32,472 nt of DNA from Planctomycetes bacterium UBA7888 (GTDB lineage Bacteria; Planctomycetota; UBA1135). A program made the translations under genes and the position numbers. The notes under the pieces were generated by a model, which searched no databases, was not told the DNA's origin, and saw nothing but the letters and a program-made list of their open reading frames with translations. Below are positions 16,104-22,872 of this stretch, piece by piece (the first letter of the stretch is position 1; every line of letters begins with the position of its first letter). The stretch spans positions 1 through 32,472 of the forward strand of contig DLRM01000057.1 in NCBI GenBank assembly GCA_002500505.1, given 5' to 3'.

Positions 16104-17651
16104 ATGCGCAGACAGCTATCGGTTTTCCAGCACTTGTTTGCAAGCGTTACAGAAGAAATGGGGGAAGCTTTGCGGCAGTCTTCTGTTTCGGCCAATATTA
16201 AAGAGCGGCGAGATTATTCCTGCGCCTTGTTGGATGAAGATGGTCGCCTGATTGCTCACGCCGCACATATCCCTGTTCACTTAGGTAGCGCACACTTGAC
16301 CGTGCCAGCTATTTTGAAAAAATTAAATCCTGAACGGGGTGATGTCGTTGTTTTGAATGACCCCCATCAGGGAGGAACTCATTTAAATGATGTCACCGTT
16401 GTTGCTCCTTTACATGTCGGTCGAAGTCGGGTTGGCTTCCTTTTAAATCGCGCTCATCACAACGATGTTGGAGGGGTGGAGCCGGGGAGTTTGACGGGTG
16501 CGAAATCCTTGAAGGAAGAAGGCGTTTTGATTCCTCCGACCTTTCTTCAAAGAAAAGGAGCGCCCAATCCAAAGATATGGAAGTTGTTTGAAACGAAGAT
16601 GCGGGAGCCAGCCGCTCGCAAAGGGGATTTGCTTGCTCAATGCGCCGCCCTCCACCGAGGAAGCGCTCGATTTAACGACTTGGCCGAGCGGTATGGGAGA
16701 AGAACCTTAGTTGATGCGATGAGTGCTTTGTATGACCATGGCGCACGTTTGGCGCGGCTAATGTTGAAAACCTGGCCGGATGGAGAGGTCACGACCTTCG
16801 ACTTCCTCGATGGAAAAGAGACGCCGCGCATTGCCCTCCGATTGGCGAAAACAGGCCCTCGTATGACATTGGATTTCTCTGGCACATCACCTCAGGCGGC
16901 TGGTTCTTGGAACACTCATCGAGCTGTTGTGCTGTCCGCAGTAGCTTGGCTAATGCAGACCATTTCTGAAAGGGAACTCCCTGAAACAGGCGGGATTTTG
17001 GAGCCCATCACTTTAAAGTTGGCTCCAAGAACCCTGATTCATTCGCGGCCACCAGCGGGCGTGGCACTTGGAAACACAGAGACGAGCCAACGTCTTGCAG
17101 ATGTTTTACTTGCAGGAATGAGAGCCCTTCTTGGCAAAGAGATTCCCGCCGCTTCTCAAGGCACCATGAATAATTTATGTTTTGGGGGCAAACGCCCAAG
17201 TGGATCCGAGTTCGTTTATTACGAAACGATTGGCGGTGGGGCGGGTGCTGGTCCTGGCGGTGCGGGTGCCGATGCCGTTCAGGTTCATATGACGAACACT
17301 CTAAACACACCCGTTGAAGTCTTTGAGTCCGAGTTGCCTGTTCGGATAATTCGCTATTCCACTCGCTCTTGTTCAGGCGGGAAAGGCCTCCATCCAGGAG
17401 GCGACGGGGTCATCAAAGAAATGGAGTTTCTCAAACCCGTTCGATTAGGGGTTGTTGCAACCCGAAGGCAGTCCTCTCCAGTTGGAGCCGCGGGGGGGAC
17501 GGCTGGAAAACCTGGCGTAGACAGGGTTTTTCAAAACGGCCGTTGGAGAATTCTCGACCCGGGCGAAATGGTGGACCTTGTTCCAGGAGACCGCCTACAA
17601 ATCCAAACTCCCGGCGGGGGAGGTTGGGGAAAGCCCAAACCGAAGAAATAA
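16104..17651 (+). CDS. hyuB: Hydantoinase/oxoprolinase subunit B
   Basis: About 515 residues. It starts at ATG 16104, with GAGGAGG at 16086-16092 and 2 nt after the hyuA stop. The in-frame ATG at 16068 would lie inside hyuA. Family blocks are FASVTEEMGEALRQSSVSANIKERRDYSCALLD at the N-terminus (given here only as the start of the conserved stretch), LNDPHQGGTHLNDV, NRAHHNDVGGVEPGS, LDFSGTSPQAAGSWN, GGGAGAGPGGAGADAV and the C-terminal QTPGGGGWG. These belong to hydantoinase_B (PF02538), which carries the acyl-acceptor active site of the HyuAB complex. A hairpin follows directly. Confidence 0.92.
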   Translation: MRRQLSVFQHLFASVTEEMGEALRQSSVSANIKERRDYSCALLDEDGRLIAHAAHIPVHLGSAHLTVPAILKKLNPERGDVVVLNDPHQGGTHLNDVTVVAPLHVGRSRVGFLLNRAHHNDVGGVEPGSLTGAKSLKEEGVLIPPTFLQRKGAPNPKIWKLFETKMREPAARKGDLLAQCAALHRGSARFNDLAERYGRRTLVDAMSALYDHGARLARLMLKTWPDGEVTTFDFLDGKETPRIALRLAKTGPRMTLDFSGTSPQAAGSWNTHRAVVLSAVAWLMQTISERELPETGGILEPITLKLAPRTLIHSRPPAGVALGNTETSQRLADVLLAGMRALLGKEIPAASQGTMNNLCFGGKRPSGSEFVYYETIGGGAGAGPGGAGADAVQVHMTNTLNTPVEVFESELPVRIIRYSTRSCSGGKGLHPGGDGVIKEMEFLKPVRLGVVATRRQSSPVGAAGGTAGKPGVDRVFQNGRWRILDPGEMVDLVPGDRLQIQTPGGGGWGKPKPKK

Positions 17652-17681
17652 AAAAGCCGCCCGAAGAATCGAGCGGCTTAT
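17648..17681 (-). terminator. Intrinsic terminator between convergent hyuB and NYN genes
   Basis: AAGCCGC (17654-17660) pairs with GCGGCTT (17673-17679). An inner CGA/TCG pairing closes on an AGAA loop across one mismatch. On the minus strand the stem is followed by a run of at least six T, a textbook terminator for the NYN gene. On the plus strand the tail is only TTAT, so it probably works less well for hyuB. Confidence 0.85.
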
Positions 17682-17701
17682 AGTTGGATTCGGGTCTTGG
17701 T

Positions 17702-18451
17702 CTAGTACAGGTGTTCTTCGGAAAGAAGGTGGTGCTGGTCCACAGAGCGAACCAAAAGGTCAGACATGCTATCGCGGAAGGCGCAGCACTCGAAGCGAGT
17801 TCCTTTAGCTTTAATGATTTCAGCAACATCGGAGAAAACACCATTGCCGGAAACAGCAACGATAGCGTCAACCTTGTCGGCAATCTTAAGCATGTCCATG
17901 GCAATGCCAAGTTCCCACTCAGCTTTGCGCGAACCGTCTACGCGCTCGATGACCTCGCGCTTCTTTACTTCCATGCCGCAGTAGCGGAGATGATCCAGGA
18001 AGGAAGCCTGATCAAGGCCTTCGCGCTCAATGACATATGCCGTTGCGCGAACGAGGCGGCGCTGGCCTACGCAATGACGGAGCATTTTGGAGTAGGAGAG
18101 ATTCCGGCCAAAAGTTTTTTTGGCGGAGTGGTACATGTTTTGGACGTCAATGAAAACGGCAACGCGTTGGCGCTTTAAAAATCCACCTGGAGAGGAGTAT
18201 CCGCCATTGTTTGGGGTTTGTCCCGTAGCAGGGTTCAGATTCAGGCTTCGCCGCAGGCGCCAAACTTCATCTTTGAGGTCCAAGTACTTGTCCTCGAGAT
18301 CTTCGCGTTCGAAATCTTCAACAACTTCGTCTTGATTAATCGTTGGGTGAGATGTGTCGTGATCAGGGGTAGGAGGTTGTTCTTCGATAACGACCTCGGT
18401 CTCCATCTCAACGACTTCTTCGTTAAGGTCTTGTGTTTCAGTTTCAGCCAT
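17702..18451 (-). CDS. NYN (LabA/DUF88-like) domain protein with acidic N-terminus
   Basis: A 249-residue protein. Residues 1-60 are strongly acidic and probably disordered. Residues 50-72 look like a short charged helix. A NYN/PIN-like domain covers about 96-240: VAVFIDVQNMYH (D102, N105), then an AMDML segment with D186, and IVAVSGNGVFSDVAEII near 197-213. NYN domains are RNases related to PIN nucleases. In active members the last motif is usually SGDGDF or SGDSDF, but here it reads SGNGVF, with both Asp lost. The usual Asp before the middle helix is also changed (KAEWELG). Metal-dependent cleavage may therefore be weakened or absent. A strong terminator lies downstream. There is no clear ribosome-binding site. 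Confidence 0.82.
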   Translation of the reverse strand: MAETETQDLNEEVVEMETEVVIEEQPPTPDHDTSHPTINQDEVVEDFEREDLEDKYLDLKDEVWRLRRSLNLNPATGQTPNNGGYSSPGGFLKRQRVAVFIDVQNMYHSAKKTFGRNLSYSKMLRHCVGQRRLVRATAYVIEREGLDQASFLDHLRYCGMEVKKREVIERVDGSRKAEWELGIAMDMLKIADKVDAIVAVSGNGVFSDVAEIIKAKGTRFECCAFRDSMSDLLVRSVDQHHLLSEEHLY

Positions 18452-18536
18452 GATGCTGGGGCTGGGGTTGTGGGGAGTTGCCCAAAATATGGACAGAAAA
18501 AACTCGCCGAGATAGGGATATCAGCAAGCCATGAAT

Positions 18537-18560
18537 CGTATTCTAGGGCAAACTTGCCCT
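18537..18560 (-). promoter_or_regulatory. Palindrome next to a -10-like box upstream of the NYN gene
   Basis: AGGGCA-AACT-TGCCCT (18545-18560) is a perfect 6-bp inverted repeat. On the minus strand it runs directly into TAGAATACG (18545-18537), whose TAGAAT resembles a -10. The identical nonamer TAGAATACG occurs at 21300-21308 before the 506-aa lipoprotein gene. The palindrome would sit in the promoter spacer, where an operator could lie. No T-run follows on either strand, so it is not an obvious terminator. The rest of 18452-18590 shows nothing supportable. Confidence 0.35.
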
Positions 18561-18590
18561 GTTTGGAAAAAAAGAGGGAAAAATGGTGAT

Positions 18591-19415
18591 TTAGCGGCGA
18601 ACTGTGGGCGGTGGAGCCTCAGGACATGGCCTAGCATTCGCTATCCGATCGATTCGATAGGTTTTGTAATGAAAGGCTTGATGGCATAAGGCTTCCATGA
18701 AAATGGTGGATCGCCGCTGGTAAAAGAAACGAGGGCTAACCCGCAGGCTGGCTCGACCCCTGTTGGCGAACACATACTGAATATCAACGGATTCAGCCTT
18801 GTGTGCGCATTCTTGAAGAATTGTTTTGCCTCCCTTCAAGGAAGGAGCCTCAGGAGCATAGGCGCTGATTGGTTTTCCGGAGCCCATATAAGTGTTTTTG
18901 AATTTATTTCCCTTGAAAGCTTGAAGGTGCCAAAGGAGGTTTAATGCATGAGAGGCATCTTCGCCAGCGCGGTGATGAGTTGCCGCTGGAAGGCCAAGGT
19001 CAGAGACGAGGCTTTCTAGAGAGTGCGATTGGCCTGGGAGTAGCTTTCGGCTTGCTTGAAGAGTACACAGCGTTGGATTGTCTGGGCATGGAATCGAAAG
19101 CCTAGCGCATTCCGACGCAAGCATGGCAGCGTCAAAGGGAGCGTTGTGGGCAACGAGAGGAAGTCCCTTTGCCCAGGCGAAAAAGTCAGGAAGAACCTCC
19201 GAGGCCACGCGCGCTCCGGAAACGGCCTTGTTTGTAATCCCATGAACATCAATAACCTCTTGGGGGATGGGGCATTCAGGAAAAACTAATTCATCAAACC
19301 GCTCCACAATCGTTTTTCCACGCACCTTGATAGCGCCGATTTCAACTAGACGAGCACCCGGAGGCATGCCAGTTGTTTCTGTGTCAAAAACAATAAATTC
19401 GCGAAGGGAAGTCAC
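18591..19415 (-). CDS. DEDDh 3'-5' exonuclease (DnaQ/Pol III epsilon type) with C-terminal WYL-like domain
   Basis: About 274 residues from a GTG at 19415 that overlaps the preceding stop (GTGA). An upstream ATG at 19451 would lie 40 nt inside the neighbour. The exonuclease domain (about 4-170) shows FDTETTG (D11, E13), VEIGAIKV, HGIT, LVAHNAPFDAAML (D95) and HHRAGEDASHAL (H148, D153), the full DEDDh set. Residues 198-260 are not exonuclease. The pattern ILQECAHKAESVDIQYVF through FMEALCH and FHYKTYRIDRI matches a WYL domain, a ligand- or nucleic-acid-sensing fold usually found in transcription regulators. The protein may be a DNA-repair or processing nuclease controlled through its WYL part. 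It is in an operon with the two genes upstream. Confidence 0.85.
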   Translation of the reverse strand: MTSLREFIVFDTETTGMPPGARLVEIGAIKVRGKTIVERFDELVFPECPIPQEVIDVHGITNKAVSGARVASEVLPDFFAWAKGLPLVAHNAPFDAAMLASECARLSIPCPDNPTLCTLQASRKLLPGQSHSLESLVSDLGLPAATHHRAGEDASHALNLLWHLQAFKGNKFKNTYMGSGKPISAYAPEAPSLKGGKTILQECAHKAESVDIQYVFANRGRASLRVSPRFFYQRRSTIFMEALCHQAFHYKTYRIDRIANARPCPEAPPPTVRR

Positions 19416-20593
19416 TTTGTTGGATAGGTCACAAGAACCCATTCCTTCCACTTTTCTTCTGCTTTATTTAATGTCCATCCAAAGTGCTTTTTGAATCCGT
19501 CCCGCTGAACATTGTCCATGTTCGACCCATCGGGATATCCTTGCTTGTCTCGACGAGAAACAATTTCAGTGAGGAAGACGCCAAATTCTTTGGGCTTAGT
19601 TTCCAACAAAAAATCCATTTTGGACCAACAGATTAAATGGTCTTCCCAGCCGATTTCGGCGAAGGATGCCCGGCGAATTAAAGTGGCAAAACTGGCAGCC
19701 TCATTTTTGCGGACGAGCTTGCGAACTTCGGGTCGCCAATCAATCAGAGTTTTCCCTTCGTGCAGGGAGCCTTCAACGGAACAAAAAGTAGTGTAACGAG
19801 GGTCATTTTCCCTCTCAGCCCAATGGGCGTATCCTTCAGTTAGCCAGACAGGTAATTCAAAGGAGTAATGCATGTAACCATCTAACAAATTATGCGCAAG
19901 GCCATGAATGACAATGTTTTGTAGTTTTCTGTCGTGTTCAATTTCTTCTTGCTCAAGACTTAACCCAAACCAAAGGCAGTCTCTGTCAACATTATTCCAC
20001 CTTTGAGGTTTAACATAGGCAAGACCCCAATTGAGAGTCATGTATTCACGGTATAGAGTGCGTTCGTCTACGACGAGGATTTCATACTTGTCCTTTTCCC
20101 CAAGGTAAGGGCCTGTTCCTCGGCGTTTATTTTTTCCCTCATCCAAAAATTCGAGAGGGGAACAGCCAAAACTTGCGCGAGCATCCGAATAAAACCTCTC
20201 CATTCGATTGGCCAAAAGGTGGATGCGGTGCCATTTGTCGAGAGTTCTTGTTTTCGGATTGACTTTCGGGTATTTCTTTTGGAGTTCAGAAAGCTCCGCT
20301 CTGTAAATCTTCCTTTCCACTTCGGGAATCTTCCATTTTGGGAAATCTCCGCCTAAGCGATAATGCTTAGTCTCCATCCAGATAGGTTGCCAAACCATGT
20401 CATCCATGATGCGTTGAGAATCCGACCTCCCAAAAATGAAAGGGCCGTGATTGATATTGCTGGCTTCCATGATGGAAGAATCGTGTTCGCAAACTGTACA
20501 GCGATTCTTTTTCTTCTTGGGGTACGCTTCCTGCGCTGGAAGGCTACATAGCGAAGCAAGAAACAAAAAAAGAGTGGTGATGGCTGGTTTCAC
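19412..20593 (-). CDS. Secreted gluzincin-like protein lacking the catalytic Glu
   Basis: A 393-residue protein with a classical signal peptide (1-20, ending SLPAQ). A CxxC motif follows at C32-C35. The central region resembles zinc metallopeptidases with the HExxH-(n)-E arrangement: VIHGLAHNLLDGY (H230, H234), then ELPVWLTEGYAHWAE with E253 as probable third ligand. In active enzymes the residue after the first His is Glu, but here it is Gly231. Zinc binding may therefore be kept while peptide hydrolysis is probably lost. No named family is recognised. The start overlaps the stop of the parvulin-like lipoprotein gene by 4 nt, and the stop overlaps the exonuclease start, so all three are translationally linked. 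Confidence 0.7.
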   Translation of the reverse strand: MKPAITTLFLFLASLCSLPAQEAYPKKKKNRCTVCEHDSSIMEASNINHGPFIFGRSDSQRIMDDMVWQPIWMETKHYRLGGDFPKWKIPEVERKIYRAELSELQKKYPKVNPKTRTLDKWHRIHLLANRMERFYSDARASFGCSPLEFLDEGKNKRRGTGPYLGEKDKYEILVVDERTLYREYMTLNWGLAYVKPQRWNNVDRDCLWFGLSLEQEEIEHDRKLQNIVIHGLAHNLLDGYMHYSFELPVWLTEGYAHWAERENDPRYTTFCSVEGSLHEGKTLIDWRPEVRKLVRKNEAASFATLIRRASFAEIGWEDHLICWSKMDFLLETKPKEFGVFLTEIVSRRDKQGYPDGSNMDNVQRDGFKKHFGWTLNKAEEKWKEWVLVTYPTK

Positions 20594-21267
20594 GAGTCTT
20601 GTTCAATTCGGCCGTGGCGGAAGCTCGCCGGGAGGGAATCAAGGAGGGCTTGTGATCCTCCAAGGGGGAGTGTAGTCCACATTTCCTTTGCCTTCTCCTG
20701 CGAAACAGCGGAGCCAATGGGATGGATAATCCGAACGACCTGGACGCCGGCCCTAGTGCGGTGCCCTTCAAAGCGGCGGCGAAGGTAAACCAATTCCCAC
20801 CCTTTTAGAGTTCGAAGAGGGCCCGCCCATTCCCCTTCCTCGAGTGCGGCAACGGCTGCGGCTGCGCGTCCACCAAGGTTGTGAGGATTTGGAGCGCGAG
20901 GGTAGTCAGCAGGGTCTTCGTTTAAGCCCAAGCCAGCGGATTTCCGAGCCAAAGCTTCAAAATTAGCGCCTCGGTGAAGCAATAGGGCAGTTTCCAGGGA
21001 TTGTTGGCGAGCCAAAGCACTCTCTTCAGGGAGTTGCGAATGAAGAATCCATGCGGGGCCCCATCCTTCTCGCAGCATTTCCCAAAAAAGAGTGGATTGG
21101 CCAAATTGGCTATAGGTTTGACCCATTTCAGAAGCTGCCCGCTCAAGGGCGACTTTAGGGATGATAGTTTCCCCAACATGCAGTCCTGTCGGTTGACAGG
21201 ACGAGAGACTCCAACTTATGCCTATAAAAAGGCAAAGCAGGGGCAGGGTAGGGTGGGATTTTTTCAT
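20590..21267 (-). CDS. Parvulin-like lipoprotein
   Basis: A 225-residue lipoprotein. The signal sequence ends in the lipobox L21-S-S-C24. Residues about 100-165 resemble the second half of a parvulin (PpiC/SurA) prolyl isomerase: FEALARKSAG, then an LGG segment, a short ALEEGEWAGPLRTLKGWELVYLRRR strand-helix-strand, as in the FxxxVxxLxxGEvSxPvxTxxGwHIIkl pattern. Catalytic His and Cys/Asp positions of parvulins are not evident, so it may be a chaperone rather than an isomerase. It should sit in the periplasm, on the outer or inner membrane. It is divergent from a second parvulin-like lipoprotein gene 67 bp away. Confidence 0.68.
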   Translation of the reverse strand: MKKSHPTLPLLCLFIGISWSLSSCQPTGLHVGETIIPKVALERAASEMGQTYSQFGQSTLFWEMLREGWGPAWILHSQLPEESALARQQSLETALLLHRGANFEALARKSAGLGLNEDPADYPRAPNPHNLGGRAAAAVAALEEGEWAGPLRTLKGWELVYLRRRFEGHRTRAGVQVVRIIHPIGSAVSQEKAKEMWTTLPLGGSQALLDSLPASFRHGRIEQDS

Positions 21268-21334
21268 ACAAGAGGGATTATCTGCTTCCCACTCTCCCGT
21301 AGAATACGCGGCTTCCCGAGTTTCGGAGAACCTG
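21268..21334. promoter_or_regulatory. Divergent promoter region between two parvulin-like lipoprotein genes
   Basis: This 67-bp gap must drive both genes. On the minus strand GATAAT (21282-21277) lies nine bases before the ATG at 21267, giving an almost leaderless message. On the plus strand TAGAAT (21300-21305) precedes the ATG at 21335, with GGAG at 21325-21328 as ribosome-binding site. No convincing -35 boxes are visible on either strand. Confidence 0.4.
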
Positions 21335-22855
21335 ATGACAAATCTTAGCTTAAAAAAATCCTACATTCCCATCTTCCTTTTGAGCCTCGTGGCATGTGGT
21401 GGCGATTCCGTAATCACCGCAGGCTATGAAAATAACCTGGTCTTTACGGCGGGTGCCTCCAAAGTCAATCAATCCATTATCCAGGCGCTATTGGATAGTG
21501 AAGTGGCCCGAAGGCAAGAGCGGGGTGACGATATGGAGCTCTACGCTGTTTCTGAGGCCGACATTGATGCCCGCATCCAATCCCTTGAGGAGCAAGCTAA
21601 GGCCCGCAATTCAGACATCGATTTCTGGGAGCAAGTCCGGGCTACGGGTAACACCACTGAGGGCTACAGGCTCGAAGCCCACAATGCGCTGCTCATTGAC
21701 CGTCTTTTGTTTCCCCCCAATCCTGAGGCGTGGAATGAAGAAGATTTGAGTGGAATTTTCAAAAAGGACGAACCAAACTCTATGTACGAAAATATGGTTG
21801 AAGGTGCGACTAAGGATGCCTTTAGGGAAGCTTGGGCGAAAGGCGAGAAGTATCAAGTAGATGAAATGATGAGCCAGATGATTCTTCGACCATACCTAAT
21901 GCGCTGGCTCTGGTTGGCTGCGGATATCAAGTATCCTTTCGATGGTTTGCGAGAGGGCATCTCGTTGCAGATTAACGATCAAGAAATCACGACCAAAGAG
22001 ATGCTTTCAAGGTGTGAACTTCTCATTGGTCCTGTTGAGAAGGATCGAGCCCGGAAATTTACAGACATTGTTACTAAGGTTTCTGAGGACTTAGAAGCCA
22101 AAGGGCTTTTGATTTCTCCCAAAGAGGCCCTTGCTCGAATTGACGAGGAAAAAATTGAGTACGAAAACTCGCCTATTAGTTATGAGCAGGTTGTTTTGCA
22201 GTTCTATGGATATCCAACTATGGAAGCTTATCACCAAGTTTACCGCCTCCGCCAGTCCTTCAGGGATCAGTGGGAAGATGGTCTTCCTGAGGAAGGTTTG
22301 ATTGCCAACCTTGAAGCGCGAAAGAACTTTCTTGCTGATGGCAAGTCGGATGCCGAAGTCATTTTGTTTTCTGCGCGAAGTATGGAAACGGGCCGTTATC
22401 CCATGGAGGGCGACTCTTTTGCGAAGGCCTTTGAAAATTGCCAATCCGCCCAACAGGAGTTGGCCGCTGATGCGGATTGGGGCGAGACCCTGATGAAGTG
22501 GAGCGAGCTTCCAGAGATTGTGAAGGGTGCTCCTGCGCAAGCCACTCCTCCAAAGAAGGGACGCTTTGGCTCCCTGAGCCTGAACCAACTGAAAGAGTTC
22601 TTCGGAGAAAACGAGTACCTTCGGTTTGTGGAAGGCGGTTCACTTGCTGAGCACATTTTCTTCGAAGCGGTTCCCGGCGAAATATATGGGCCAGTCCGTG
22701 GAGTGACTGGTTGGTATATTTACAAACTCAATTATCGGTCCGAGCCAGCAAAGGTGTTGGATTGGAAAGAAAACGAGCGTCACAAGTACCTTGTTGAAAG
22801 CGATTTCGTGAATGTAAACTTCTTTGAGTACATTGACAAAGTAATGGCCGAGTAG
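21335..22855 (+). CDS. Large lipoprotein with C-terminal parvulin-like (PpiC/SurA) domain
   Basis: About 506 residues from ATG 21335, chosen for its Shine-Dalgarno site and a clean lipoprotein signal: LSLKKSYIPIFLLSLVAC with the lipobox L-V-A-C21. The ORF extends 39 codons upstream without improving the protein. The middle is helical and rich in Glu and Lys, like the SurA N-terminal chaperone domain. Residues about 340-475 resemble parvulin: DAEVILFSAR, a long helical insert, LKEFF, then GGSLAEHIFFEAVPGEIYGP and GVTGWYIYKLNYRS. The likely role is a periplasmic foldase or chaperone for exported proteins. It is followed 17 nt later by an ABC exporter gene in the same direction. Confidence 0.78.
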   Translation: MTNLSLKKSYIPIFLLSLVACGGDSVITAGYENNLVFTAGASKVNQSIIQALLDSEVARRQERGDDMELYAVSEADIDARIQSLEEQAKARNSDIDFWEQVRATGNTTEGYRLEAHNALLIDRLLFPPNPEAWNEEDLSGIFKKDEPNSMYENMVEGATKDAFREAWAKGEKYQVDEMMSQMILRPYLMRWLWLAADIKYPFDGLREGISLQINDQEITTKEMLSRCELLIGPVEKDRARKFTDIVTKVSEDLEAKGLLISPKEALARIDEEKIEYENSPISYEQVVLQFYGYPTMEAYHQVYRLRQSFRDQWEDGLPEEGLIANLEARKNFLADGKSDAEVILFSARSMETGRYPMEGDSFAKAFENCQSAQQELAADADWGETLMKWSELPEIVKGAPAQATPPKKGRFGSLSLNQLKEFFGENEYLRFVEGGSLAEHIFFEAVPGEIYGPVRGVTGWYIYKLNYRSEPAKVLDWKENERHKYLVESDFVNVNFFEYIDKVMAE

Positions 22856-22872
22856 GCCAGGAGTGTCGGGCT

